Positions 10,626-22,100 of a stretch of DNA of 64,000 bases are shown one piece after another. Numbering within the stretch: the stretch's first letter is position 1; every line of letters starts with the position of its first letter. The DNA is from Gigantopelta aegis (taxonomy: Eukaryota; Mollusca; Gastropoda; Neomphalida; Peltospiridae), in NCBI RefSeq assembly GCF_016097555.1, contig NC_054703.1:15942390-16006389 (forward strand). Reading direction: 5' to 3'. The notes under the pieces are model-generated. The model worked only from the letters and a program-made list of their open reading frames with translations, was not told the origin of the DNA and did no database searches. The translations under genes were made by a program, and so were the position numbers.

Positions 10626-13160
10626 TGTAATGGTCATTCATGGCTGAATTTTGGTATGAAATACAATAAAGAAGACAAGACAAGACAAAACATTGAAGAA
10701 TGAACAAAATTTAGTTTATATTGTTTTATTGCCTCTCCCAAGTTATATTATTAACAATATATATATATACATGAATATATAATTAAACCAATTGTATATC
10801 AATAAGTAATAGGTAGAAAACAAAATCATGTTTGTAAAAACACATCAAATTCATGAAATCTGTATGATCATAAATAAACTAGTTTTACATTACATTCAGT
10901 AAAATACACACATCGGAATGAAATTATTTTTCAATTTAGGTAACTTAACATTATTTTTCAAAACTTTTGGTAGCCAAGACAGGGGCATCGGAAGCAATTA
11001 AAAGTGGGTACGGCCATGAAAGCTATGTATATGATGAGATCTATACTATGCGAGCACCATAGAAAGCGAAAAACACCATAGGAAGCGAAAAACGTTCCTG
11101 GCCGTAACGCTTCCGACGCTGTTGAAGTAATTTCAAAAGCACAACAATAATTTTTAAATAGATAGATAACTATATCTTTAAATGTATAGATACTACTACT
11201 CTTTCGATAATTAGATAACTCTACGTTATCAGTGACTACATGCATAACAAGGACCATGTAAAAAAAAATCTAAACGTAACTAGGAGATAACGAAATGACG
11301 TCATTTTTTTCCAGTAGCTAGGTAACAATATTTTTTAACAGAAATGACTGAAAGGGGTAAGAACTAGAATTGTGTTTTAACAATGGTCTCGTTTTGAACA
11401 TGTTCACGAACAATAATTATAATTGATGACAATCATGGAATGTTTTGCAACACTTTCTCAATAATTAACCAGATGATTCTAACCAACACAACACAACATC
11501 TGTATGCATAATCGATCAAGCGAGAAATCTAAGCAAACGTTGCTTTTGAATTGGTGTATGTATTAATCCTTAAAATAAATTTTATCTAAAAATAGTGCAT
11601 ATTTTAAATTCATTCGATATATATACAACATATATTATATACTGACGTCCAAAAAAAACTATACCAAATAATCAGACTACTGAAATTTTTTTTTTTTTAA
11701 ATCTGTTGCATGTTTAAGAGTTTGAGAATCATATATTTTGGCATATTAAAAACAATATTTCATTTCATAAAAGCAGAAAGATATTTCACCATTTTATTTC
11801 CATTATCCAAATTATAGAGCAAACTAAATCAATTTTTTCTTGGTATAGTTTCTTTTTGCATCAGTATAGACTTAATAGATAGCTACTGCATGAATACAGA
11901 ATGAATATTTACAATGTCAGAATTTATTAAGCATTTGCACAGTACTTGTTGGAAAATACAATGTTTAAATAACCTTATATAGGTAGCACTATACCAAATA
12001 TCATCCATCTAGGTCAAAGTTCGAAGTGAACATGACACCAGTCCCGTCATTGTTAATAAATTGACAGGGTTTTAATTTTATCTGGCAATACTGTGTCAAG
12101 TACCCTTGCGAACTAAGGGTGTTGTAAAAACACCCAATTACATGTATATCAAAAAGGACACATGAAATGTTCCCCGTTCTTCGGTTAATACTCTGAGAGA
12201 GAGAGAGGTTGTTTTATTCATATTTTTAGGTCACATTTTGGTTGATATATTGCATACATAGAGATTATTATACAAGCTTGTGTGTCAGGATTATTGTATT
12301 GCCCGAGCGAGACCGAGAGTAATACATGAATTCAGACACGTTTCGTAAAATCAGTACGATTAGAGGGTCATAATTTCTTTATTATCCATATTATTTTTAT
12401 GAGTAACAAGGACCATGGAAACACGGTTCAAACGTAACTAAGATAAGAAATGATGTCATTTTAGTAAGCGTTTACAGTAGAGCATAGACTGGGTACGCCA
12501 CATTAAGTTATAACATCACTTCCAAAAATTATGTCATTCGCTGTGCACGTGAAATCATCATGACACACGTCATACTGGTTATACTGTATTTCCCTGTATA
12601 TTTTGAAATATGTGGATTTTTAGCCACATGTTAACATTGTTACCTGTGGGATTCCATTTGGTATAATGCAACCCGTAACAGTACATAAACCAGCTATAAA
12701 CTCAACTAGGTATGGGTTATTGGCTAGTTTTATAGATTGCAGTTTTGGATGGTGTCACTGTGACCGGGTTAAAGTATAAATGTAGTGGGTCTGACTAACA
12801 TAACGAAGTCAAGTTTCACGTAGCTCAACAATGTATAAACAAATGAGTTACTTAAAATAATTTTTCAATTAGCCTCTTGTTTATTTAACAATGAAATAAT
12901 TAGCAAAACTTTAAGATGCATATAGCGATTACGCAAGCAACTTAAAACTCCCGATTCCAGGCTTTTCATGATGTGAGTAGTTGCTCACTCACCTCATACT
13001 CACTCAAAGATGGAAAGTGTTTCTGCACTCACCTTTCATCAGTAAGTATGTGTCGTTATAATGTTTATTTTTTAAATGTGTGAAACTTCTCTTTATTTAA
13101 AACTTCTTACCTGGAATTACTATCAGGACATAATGACTTATTCGCAGACCTGTAAATCTA
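10626..13160. other. Intergenic AT-rich stretch, nothing coding seen
   Basis: I see only weak repeats: CAAGGACCATG...AACGTAACTA near 11250 recurs at 12404, and GTCAAAGTTCGAAGTG near 12013 resembles the right part of the GTATACTACC MITE. No exon with splice sites and family similarity was found. Confidence 0.4.
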
Positions 13161-13164
13161 TGAG

Positions 13165-13293
13165 CTGTCATGGAAAAATGTAGTGGGTTTCCGCTTTAAC
13201 ACTATATGTCAAAGATACCAAACGTTTGACATCCAATAGCCGATGATTAATAAATTAATGTGTTCTAGTGGTGTCATTAAACAAAACAAACTA
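13165..13293 (+). mobile_element. SINE 3' fragment
   Basis: Only the last third is present: AAAATGTAGTGGGTTTCC, GACATCCAATAGCCGATGAT and GTCATTAAACAAAACAAAC. Confidence 0.85.
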
Positions 13294-13631
13294 AACTCTT
13301 CTATGAGCTGTTGTGTGATTATCACTGGTGTGTTCATTGTGGACATTTTTCAACTACGAAAAACCAACTATAGATTGCTAGTTGATTTTATTGGTGGTTC
13401 ATGTACTGCATCACTACGTAAAGCATGTCTTAATGATGGCTGTGGATCTATTAATAGTCCGGGACTGGAGTCGCCATGGCCTTCACAAAGTCATTATACG
13501 GAACTTGACCATGAGGAGACAACCCAACAGACTGGAACAGGGAATCAACTGGAAGAAAAGAAAAATAAGCATGTTAATTTTTTTTTTTTTTAAACAACCA
13601 TTCTGAGAGTACTGCTAAAGCAATACATGTC

Positions 13632-13766
13632 AGGGCTTTAGCTAGGATTTTTTGTTTTGGGGGGGGGGGGGGGGGCAATTGAGTAGTTAATAGTCTAAAA
13701 CTCCATAAACCGACTTTTGGGGGGGGGGGGGGGGGGACAAGTGCCCCCCTGCTAGCTACGGCCCTG
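13632..13766. mobile_element. Short MITE with two poly-G tracts
   Basis: CAGGGCTTTAGCTAGGA on the left mirrors GCTAGCTACGGCCCTG on the right, with long G runs inside. Confidence 0.7.
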
Positions 13767-13779
13767 CATGTACCCTACC

Positions 13780-14130
13780 ATGCTCAAACTGCTTTTGTAT
13801 CTGCTAAGTTCAAGGGCCATAACTCTGTCAAAAATAACTGGTCAATTGCCATGAAAGTCAAATTTGTTTCATAATATTGCATGATAAAGTTATACCCAAA
13901 CATTTAGCTCAATATCTTGAGACATTATGAAAGAAAAGTCCAGAAAACACATTTTCATAGTTCCTACATTCAAGAGCTGGGCCAAGTGAAAAATAGGTAA
14001 ATTGCCATGGAAGTCAAACTTGATCTGTAACCGTACATGATTAAGCTATATACAAAATTTCAGCTCAATATCTCAAGGCATTGTGAAAAAAAACCATCCT
14101 ATTAAGAAAGATTCACTTGTACAAGTAAAT
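13780..14130. repeat. Degenerate tandem repeat of the GGGCCATAACTCTGTC family
   Basis: Three diverged ~110-bp blocks each contain a variant of TTCAAGGGCCATAACTCTGTC, then CATGGAAGTCAAACTTGATC, then CTCAATATCTTGAGGCATT. Related to 9060-9355. Confidence 0.65.
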
Positions 14131-14206
14131 TATGGCTGACCAGACTGTAACAGTTTAAACACATTCTGTACATACTGTATTCCAGCAGACATACTGGGTC
14201 CTGATT

Positions 14207-14697
14207 CAGGCATCGAAATAAGCATTGTGTCTGGTAACCCATTTACAGGTTACCACAAAATACAGTCTGGTAACCTATAGGTTTCCACAACTATATTAAA
14301 GTTAGAATTGAATTCCTGTTACTACTACGCGGTCGTTCTGAAATTGTAACGGTGCGCGCGAACATCAGTACGAGAAACGAAATCTGGAAGTAAATTTATC
14401 TAGTGGGCGCTGCTTAAACGCGGATTGCCAAAATTGCTTTGCAATTGCACAAGTGCGCACGAACATCGGTGCAATTTTGTACGAGAAAACAAAACGCGGA
14501 CATAAATTCATCTAGTGGACGCTGCTTAAACGCGGAGTGACTTGCGCGCGAACATCGATACAATTCCTGACGAGATAATGAAACGCAAAAGTCCTGAATG
14601 CATTGCCTGGTTTACGTTGAGAAACGTTGAAATTTTTCTAAGATGTGGTAACCTCCCGGTAACCTGAACGACCGTTCTCGACTTATTTCGATGCCTG
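14207..14697. mobile_element. 491-bp TIR element, 5-bp target duplication, internal repeats
   Basis: CAGGCATCGAAATAAG and CTTATTTCGATGCCTG form perfect 16-bp inverted ends. TGATT flanks both (14202-14206, 14698-14702). The interior holds about three copies of a roughly 120-bp CpG-rich unit with GCGCGAACATC and TAGTGG[G/A]CGCTGCTTAAACGC. Confidence 0.9.
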
Positions 14698-14929
14698 TGA
14701 TTGTTTGTTCAACTCCAACATTAGGCTTAGTATCAGGGATACAGTTTGTGTTAACATATATTCTGGAGTACCGTACATATAATGCACATTGCAAAATATG
14801 TCTAGGTATTCAAAATTTCACCAAACTATCTGTTAAATTTTAAAAATTGAAGAAACTAAGCAATTATTTGCACAAAATAGCAATGACTATATGAAATTAT
14901 TTTGCCAAATTAAAACATAATTTGCCACC

Positions 14930-15262
14930 TGATGCACGGTCAGCTTAGAATCAATCCCCGTTAATCATCCCATTGAGTTATTTATAATTCCAGCCAGTGC
15001 AACATGACTGGTATATCAACGGCCATCGTATGTGCTATCCTGTCTAAAAGATATCTTGCTACTAATGGAAACATGTAGCGGGTTTCCTCTGTGAGATTTA
15101 TTTGTTTACATTTACCATAGTCTGACACCCAATAGCCGATGTATTTTTCGTGCTGGGGTGTCATTAAACATCTATTCTATTCAAATTTACCAAATGTTTG
15201 ACATGCAATAGTCAATGATTAATAAATCAACGTGTTATAGTGGTGTTGTTGACCAAAACAAA
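14930..15262 (+). mobile_element. SINE fragments in series
   Basis: A headless SINE (14930-15170) with a variant tail, GGTGTCATTAAAC, is followed by a second family 1 tail (15185-15262). Confidence 0.75.
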
Positions 15263-15289
15263 CTTTTACGTTTTCTTTTACCTTCGGAG

Positions 15290-15605
15290 GCAGGACGTAG
15301 CCCAGTAGTAAAGCGCTCACTCGATGCACGGTCGGTCTTGGATTGATCCTCGTCAGTGGGCCCATTGGGCTATTTCTCGTTCCAGTCAGTGCACCACAAC
15401 TGGCATATCAAAGACTGTGGTATGTACTATCCTGTCTATGGGATGGTGCATATAAAAGATCACTTGCTGCTAATCGAAAAGAGTAGCCCATGAAGTGACG
15501 ACAGCGGGTTTCCTCTCTCAATATCTGTGTGGTCCGTAACCATATGTCTGACGTTGTATAACAGTCAATAAAATGTGTTGAGTGCATCGTTAAATAAAAC
15601 ATTTC
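15290..15605 (+). mobile_element. SINE, hybrid of family 1 head and family 2 tail
   Basis: The GTAGCCCAGTAGTAAAGCGC head is joined to the family 2 tail (TGTGTGGTCCGTAACCATATG, CATCGTTAAATAAAACATT), so heads and tails are exchanged between families. Confidence 0.88.
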
Positions 15606-15853
15606 CTTCCTTCGTTAAACATCTATTCTATTCTATTCTTCTGTAAGACTACCAGTGTTCTCGCTGGGTGAAAATTAAAGGAGGGCGGCCGCGCAGCACC
15701 ACACCTTTCAAAAAAAAAAAAAAAAAGTTGGGGGGAGAGCTTGGTGGTTACCATGTTGTTGTGTGTTGACAGACTTTTTGGAAAGACATACTCCTTATTT
15801 TGATTACAAAAAGTGTATACAAAATACAAGACTTCTGCACTGACTCTCGTGAG

Positions 15854-16801
15854 ATGAAGTTGTGTTTGGAGAACGTGGAGATTACTCTCCCCCCCACCCT
15901 AGGGGCTGTGTTGCGATCGCTTGGGCCTTTGTCCAAGTACAAGATCGAACACAATGGCGACTCTGCGACCGTCACGCTCATATATGGCAGTGACCGGAAG
16001 AACCGCGCACCCAGCAGAAGACGGAGGAGGCGACCCAAGACTTCACAGGGGGGACCAAACTTGGCGGCTCAACCGCCAGGGGCGGTCCCACCTGTTCCGA
16101 AGAGGAGGACGGGACTTAGAGTGGCGCAGGGTGATCCAAACTCGGTGGCTAAACCACCAGGGGCGGTTCAGTCTGCACAACCTCGACCAACTCGACCGAA
16201 GCACTCGCCAGGAACCATCCAGGAGGGACCAAAGCTGTCAGCTCCACTGACAGTGGCGGTCCCTTCTGTTGAGGAACCGCCAAAGATGGACACGGGCCAC
16301 GTGGTCACTCATGACCCACCGGCGAGCCCACCACCACCACCTCCGGTAGTTGTTGTTGCAGACACGGTGGCAGACCAGCGAGAATTCAAGAGGAGGAAGA
16401 TGTCATCGACCACCATACCGAAGACGTCTGATGAATCCGATTGGATTCTCGTTTGCGACAAACTGCCAACCAAGTACACAGGGGCGGTTATCGGTGACTT
16501 CACCGATAACAAACACCTCAAGGGACCTTGGAACGACAATCACTGGCGCCAACTTCCAACCGGACAAGGGAAGTACCAGCTACAAGGTGCCCTAAACTCC
16601 GACAAACTCTACGTGACAGCCCAGCAGGAAGGACTGTACAGGCAGGGGCTCCTGATGCCATCGATGTCAAATGGGACCATACACCGCATCCTAAAGATGG
16701 TTCTACGAGACATCTACCCAGGAGCCATCGACCGCAACATCCAGGCCTTGACTGAAGGACTCCCCAACTTCAAGCCTGAACAGTCCATCAACTCGCCATG
16801 A
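15854..16801 (+). CDS. Retroposon-encoded protein, ORF1-like, function unknown
   Basis: A 315-residue intact frame. An upstream in-frame ATG at 15800 lies outside the element's target duplication, so 15854 is the better start. Residues about 50-60 are very Arg-rich (a run of RRRRRR). The next ~90 residues contain three imperfect repeats built on GPNLAAQPPGAV-like segments. A Pro run and a VVVV stretch follow near residues 160-175. The C-terminal ~110 residues look like a compact domain (DWILVCDKLP, GPWNDNHWRQLP, LYRQGLLMPS). I recognise no catalytic motif or zinc knuckle. A basic, Pro-rich N-terminus is compatible with a nucleic-acid-binding ORF1/Gag-like protein, but this is inference. Base composition is clearly richer in GC than the flanks. 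The region also encodes strong DNA/RNA hairpins, listed separately. Confidence 0.6.
   Translation: MKLCLENVEITLPPTLGAVLRSLGPLSKYKIEHNGDSATVTLIYGSDRKNRAPSRRRRRRPKTSQGGPNLAAQPPGAVPPVPKRRTGLRVAQGDPNSVAKPPGAVQSAQPRPTRPKHSPGTIQEGPKLSAPLTVAVPSVEEPPKMDTGHVVTHDPPASPPPPPPVVVVADTVADQREFKRRKMSSTTIPKTSDESDWILVCDKLPTKYTGAVIGDFTDNKHLKGPWNDNHWRQLPTGQGKYQLQGALNSDKLYVTAQQEGLYRQGLLMPSMSNGTIHRILKMVLRDIYPGAIDRNIQALTEGLPNFKPEQSINSP
16062..16254 (+). repeat. Three hairpins in register with protein repeats
   Basis: Stems GGCGG/CCGCC (16063-16077), GGTGG/CCACC (16144-16158) and CTGTCAG/CTGACAG (16235-16253) each enclose a 5-nt loop. The stem sequences differ but stay paired. Each stem is followed within a few bases by (G)GGCGGT. 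Confidence 0.75.
16487..16510 (+). repeat. Perfect 11-bp inverted repeat inside the retroposon ORF
   Basis: GTTATCGGTGA and TCACCGATAAC are separated by two bases. The stem lies in the coding frame at about residue 215, again directly after GGGGCG. Confidence 0.85.
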
Positions 16802-17835
16802 GTCCTGCTGCGCCAACCTTAACTAGGATAGGTAACCTCCTTTTTGGGCTTAGTTGGACTTTAAACATTTTTCGATCGAGCTTCCAAATTCTTATGTTTA
16901 TTTTTTTATAAATAGTCCAACGCATTTTACTTTGGCGCCCGTTCAATTGCTCAAATCACCTTAAAACCTTTTCGGCCGAGCAGTCAAACTTATTTTTGGG
17001 TTTAAACTCTTAGTCCGGACATGATGTTAGGTGCAGTTATTCTCCGTAGACTTAGGTTTTTCTAGTTAGATCCGAAGGAATCGAAATTCAGCCAGTCAGA
17101 ACACGGCCCATTTTCGGTGTCTACTAGTCGGTCCGCGCAGTCGCTGGACGCTACTAAATACTTATTCCAAATTCCGCCCACTTCAAACTCAATCCCCCCC
17201 ACCCCCCCTCTTGTCCTGGACTTAGTCACTGGCAAAGGCCAGAGATTAAGCCCAGGACAGGCGTGCGTGAAACCTTTGTGGTATATATGCACGTTAAACC
17301 GTTTACCTTACCTTACAAAATACAAGCAGACTCGTCTTTTAATTGAACCGAAGATGTTATCGGACTGATATTCACTGGCAGTTCCGGTTTTGCTGAACCG
17401 ATCAAAGTTTTAATATTATTATTTTAATAAAGATTTCAAGATATATGAAAAACAAAAAAAAGACGTTTGTGTGATCCCCTAATGTCGAAAACATTTTTTG
17501 TTATTTCCATCTTCATCGAATGAATCGATCGCTGTGATAAAATATCGCCAGCTGATAAAAAATAGTTTCGTTTTTGTAGTGGCGGTGTATATATTATTTG
17601 GCACCCAAGATGAATGATTTTAATGCTAAACACTACCACTTCCGTTGATTTTATAAGCGGTCATATCCCCCCAAAATGAAAAGTTTACCATATGTTATAA
17701 GAACTGCTGAATAAACAGAATGACAGAAATTAAAAATCGTCAGTTATAATCAATTATATCTGTAACTGAGGACAAAATATCAGACGACAGTTAGTGGAAA
17801 CAAAAGGTAGAGTGACCCTTCTGATCACGTGACAA

Positions 17836-17849
17836 ATTTGGCGCCAAAT
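17836..17849. promoter_or_regulatory. E2F-like palindrome ATTTGGCGCCAAAT
   Basis: A perfect 14-bp palindrome containing the E2F core TTTGGCGC on both strands. No promoter or gene start was found next to it, so function is unsupported. Confidence 0.25.
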
Positions 17850-18416
17850 AAGTGGGGAGTTTTCAGTTGGAGATTGCCGAATCCATAAAAAATAAAAATG
17901 TTTTCATTGCTCAAATAAAATGTAACTTTTATTGTGTGTATTAAACATACAAATGAATACAGGTATGGGACAAAATAGAGGCTGTTAAAAATACTATTAA
18001 ATTACGTTATGGTAACTGTCGTAAATGTTTCGTCAGTTGCTTTTTCGTACACAACACGGCTTGTTTCCTTTGATGTCCAGTGTGCAGACTGATCGTTGTG
18101 GGGTTTTTTTATGTGTGGAAAAAAAGTGTGCATTTGGAATTAACGGAGATAGGTGCTGGAAAATATAGTAGGGTGCTGGAAAATAAAGAGGGGCGCAGAA
18201 AAATAAAGGAGGGCGGATAACGTGAAAGGAGGGTGGCAAAATGCAATAGCAGGGCATGCCGCCTCGCTTAAATGGAGCAGCGAGAACACTGACTGCACAT
18301 CAAATTTACCAAATGTTTGACATCCAATAGCCAATCATGCAATGATTAATAATCAACGTGTTATAGTGGTGTTGTTGACCAAAACAAACTTTTAACCTTT
18401 TCTTTTACCTTCCACT

Positions 18417-18975
18417 CTCAATATCTGTGTGGTCCTTAACCATATGCCTGATGCCATATAACCAGGGTTGAAATTTACTTTTTTTTACCACTATCCCAAA
18501 GGAATAGTTAATTTAAAAAAAACACTATTCCATCTAAAAATGTACTATCCCTTCAATTATTAATGTACCACTAGTTTCCTCACTGTGCTACGTCGCCCTG
18601 TACAACACTGCGTAACGAACAATTGTTTATATACCAGTCTATGCATTACTGTGTACTAGCTGGAATTACAAACGAACTCACTCCAAACATTAGTTTCAAT
18701 CAAAAAGACGTTTATTTTGTACCGGTAAGTGCATGAGAAAGGTCTTAGTAGCACGAGGATTTGTTCTGCAGAAAAATGTATCTGGACTGAAGGAAAAGCG
18801 TAAGCGGAATAGTCGCAGGCGATTTTCACTTTCACGATGGAATATTGGAAGAATTGTTTTACTATTCTGTTTCAAAATTTACTATTTGCAGAATAGCGTA
18901 AAATTCGACCCTTGATAACCGTAAATAAAATGTGTTGAGTGCGTCGTTAAATAAAACATTCCTTTCAATTTCTTT
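18417..18975 (+). mobile_element. SINE 3' part split by a MITE
   Basis: The family 2 tail runs to ...GATGCCATATAACC at 18463 and resumes at 18915 with ATAACCGTAAATAAAATG, ending GTCGTTAAATAAAACATT. A separate SINE tail lies just upstream at 18300-18393. Confidence 0.88.
18464..18914. mobile_element. 451-bp MITE, ATAACC target duplication
   Basis: The ends AGGGTTGAAATTTA and AAATTCGACCCTTG are inverted. ATAACC is duplicated (18458-18463 and 18915-18920), and other SINE copies show the single uninterrupted ATAACCGTAAAT site. End design and 6-bp duplication match 59267-59614. Confidence 0.9.
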
Positions 18976-18982
18976 CTTTTAC

Positions 18983-19168
18983 CTTCGTGTCTACTGAGTT
19001 TCTCGCCGAGGTTCATGAGGATGTGTTTCATCTCGGCGCCGGGGATGTATCCTCGTTTGTGTACGTCCTGTGCCGTGAATCCAGCCAGTAGTTCCCGTGC
19101 ACAGTTCTCCACCTTGCTGTGTTCGTGCATGATGTCGAGGAATGACGCGAAGTCGATGCGGCCGTCAC
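18983..19168 (-). CDS. CALML4: CALML4 exon (EF-hands 2 and 3)
   Basis: 186 nt, entered in phase 1 from acceptor TTGTAG|GTGACGG and left at donor CGAAG|GTAAAAG. It encodes DGRIDFASFLDIMHEHSK and then the GYIPGAEMKHILMNLGEKL helix-loop region. It ends one base into a codon, which in CALML4 proteins is the Val after the KLTHKE-type motif. Confidence 0.88.
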
Positions 19169-22100
19169 CTACAACACAGACAAGTCTGTCACAAACTCGT
19201 AACACACACAATAGAAATTAGTTGGAATTTCATCACAGTACATTCTCCATGGTCTTTATTTTAAAGGCATACTGTCACAGATTTAAGGACCTTGGCCCAT
19301 GCCAAGACTTTAAGGTTTATAAGCACGGGGCCTAATTTCTCTAAAAATGGATAATAAATAAAAATTACATTAATTGTTAGAAACCAAAAACTAGCTTATA
19401 AAACTTAAGTCTAGAAACCAAATCTAGCTATCGCATCACCTCAACTGAACCATGATGGAGTGAAATCCATGTCATTCCTCTCACCGCTCAGCCATTTTAG
19501 TTTTTGAATTATGGACCATTGCCATAATTTTATTATTTTTTCAAAATGTCATTAATAAATGGAGTATGGTGGTTATGAAGATGGTTGAATAAAGTACATT
19601 TAGGGGCAAATCAAATGATATTTGTTCAGGTAATACTTTGTTAGACCATTAAAGAGGTCAGTGGTCTGTGACAACATGCTTTTACGGTCTTGCATACCAA
19701 AGGCTATCAGTTTGCAATCATTGTAGGAGTTTCCCCACTTATACGCCCATCTATAAATAGGTCAGTGGTCTGTGACAACATGGCTTTAAAGATGCATGAC
19801 CTGCCATGTGCGAAATCAATTTGTCAGAGATTTATTCAGGATTTTTTTTTGCCAGGTTCCCATGTCTGATGAGGTTAGGAAAATGAGCTTGAGTAAATCA
19901 TCCTTGGGATATTTGTTCAGACCACTGAATGATGCCGTACATCACTGTTGAATCAATTTATTGGAACAGACATAATGAAACACAGTGAAACCTCTCAGAA
20001 CCGGACCCTCTATAAACCGGAATCCCCTCAAAACCAGACCCTCTATAAACCAAAATCCACTCAAAACCAGATATTTTTCATGGTCCCTTAAACGCTTTTT
20101 AAATATCTGTACAGAAGAGAACCTTCATAAACATGATACCACTTAACATCAATGGGTCATTTGTTTACAGCCAACAAGACTTGTAATAGTTGTATAATTG
20201 AGTGTAATGTTTTGATGAGATTTAGTTGAAGTGTGTGGCATCACACTATATCACATTACCGTTGAGATCATTTCTGAAATTTGATTTACTAAATATCGAA
20301 ATAAAATGTTATTTTATAGGATAAATAGAATTAGCTACTCATGGTTTTTTTTATATATGTAAAATATCAACCTTGTCTAGTTAATCGGTATTTGTCTCGG
20401 AGATTTACTAAATATCAAAATAAAATGTTATTTTACAAGTGTTATAGGATAAATAGAATTAGCTACTCATGGGTTTTTTATATATGTAAAATATGAACCT
20501 TGTCTAGTTAATCGGTATTTGTCTCGGAGATTTACTAAATATCAAAATAAAACGTTATTTTAGAAGTGTTATAGGATAAATAGAATTAGCTACTCATGGT
20601 TTTTTTTATATATGTAAAATATCAACCTTGTCTAGTTAATCGGTATTTGTCTTGGCAGAGCCAAATACCGATTAACCAGGACTTCTAGAATTTTATTTAT
20701 AAAACCCCACTTATAGCCATGAGATCAGTGATTTAAAAATTTTACTAGCCACGAATAAAAATTCACTAGATCTACTTTATATAAATACAATTTTATTAGT
20801 AAAGATAGACCTAAAAAATCCATAGATTTTTTTATAATTTTAATTTTTTTTTTGGGGGGGGGGGGGGTGGAGAGATTCATATTTACATAATAGACTTAAA
20901 TGCAACATTTGATAAAAAAAAATTCACTAGCCATCAGACAAGGCTATAGTATTTATTCACTAGCCCATCATTGAATACTACTAGCCATTAGGGAGAGGCC
21001 TTGATATACATGTAACCAGCATTATAATTGGGAATAAATATTGTTTAAACCAATACCACTAGCCATGGGAGTGGGGCTACCATAATCTAGAAGCCCTGGA
21101 TTAACATAAACTTGACTGATATTTTACATATTAAAAAACACTTGTGGCGAATCCTCTATCTATATTTTGAGCAGGAGTTCGACCCGTACCCCCTTTCAAT
21201 GAATAGTGTTAGTTTTAAGGTTAGGCTTAGGGTTAGTCTTAGAGACTTTGATATAGAGAAGTACGGGTCAAACTCTTTCCATATTTCGAGCCCTGTTCTA
21301 CCTGGGATCAGCACCTGGATAGTACGACACCTACTTGAAACATGTTTCTTGAAATACTTGGACACCTCTTCCTTGGTTGGACTGTAGAACAGCGACCTCA
21401 TTATTATGCTGAGGTCAGCTTCATTTGTGACCTGACCTTTCTTGGCATGAAAGTAAAAGCATTCCTTAAATTCTGCAAAGATGAAAGTAAAACAAGTCCA
21501 TAAATTCTGCAAAGATGAAGGTAAACGAAGTCCATAAATTCTGCAAAGATGAAGGTAAACAAAGTCCATAAATTCTGCGAAGATGAAAGTAAACGAAGTC
21601 CATAAATTCTGCAAAGATGAAAGTAAAACAAGTTCATAAATTCTGCAAAGATGAAAGTAAAACAAGTCCATAAATTCTGCAAAGATGAAGGTAAACGAAG
21701 TCCATAAATTCTGTAAAGATGAAGGTAAACGAAGTCCATAAATTCTGCAAAGATGAAAGTAAACGAAGTCCATAAATTCTGCAAAGATGAAAGTAAAACA
21801 AGTTCATAAATTCTGCAAAGATGAAAGTAAAACAAGTCCATAAATTCTGCAAAGATGAAGGTAAACGAAGTCCATAAATTCTGCGAAGATGAAAGTAAAC
21901 GAAGTCCATAAATTCTGCAAAGATGAAAGTAAAACAAGTTCATAAATTCTGCAAAGATGAAAGTAAAACAAGTCCATAAATTCTGCAAAGATGAAGGTAA
22001 ACGAAGTCCATAAATTCTGTAAAGATGAAGGTAAACGAAGTCCATAAATTCTGCAAAGATGAAGGTAAACGAAGTCCATAAATTCTGTAAAGATGAAGGT

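Larger units (their letters stand above)
15831..17314 (+). mobile_element. Retroposon with one ORF and no reverse transcriptase (half-LINE design)
   Basis: ACAAAATACAAG occurs at 15819-15830 and 17315-17326, a 12-bp target duplication that fixes both ends. Between them are a 23-nt leader, one 315-codon ORF (15854-16801) and a 3' region of about 510 nt ending in TTTACCTTACCTTAC. The 3' region resembles 30663-31020 (shared AAATAGTCC, GGCCGAGCAGT and TGTGGTATAT...GCACGTTAAAC). No reverse transcriptase or endonuclease is present. It resembles ORF1-only LINE derivatives such as mammalian HAL1; that comparison is by layout only. Confidence 0.8.
15653..18291. mobile_element. TIR element (CAGTGTTCTCGCTG ends) split by a retroposon
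   Basis: The 14-bp end CAGTGTTCTCGCTG at 15653 is the exact reverse complement of CAGCGAGAACACTG ending at 18291. A retroposon (15831-17314) with its own target duplication sits inside, so the original element was about 1.1 kb. The right half has repeated GGGTGCTGGAAAATA[A/T]A[A/G] blocks. Confidence 0.7.

Noticed and set aside
10958..11257. A 99-codon minus-strand frame
   Set aside because: No family resemblance, no splice context, and AT-rich composition like the surroundings.
13243..13593. A frame with LLVDFIGGSCTASLRKA considered as transposase
   Set aside because: The start overlaps a SINE tail and the rest has no motif I can assign with confidence.
17436..17639. A minus-strand segment reading SFDEDGNN, considered as a missing CALML4 EF-hand exon
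   Set aside because: The segment lacks the CALML4 continuation after KLSRHE, has no fitting acceptor phase, and stops soon after. Coincidental EF-like residues.
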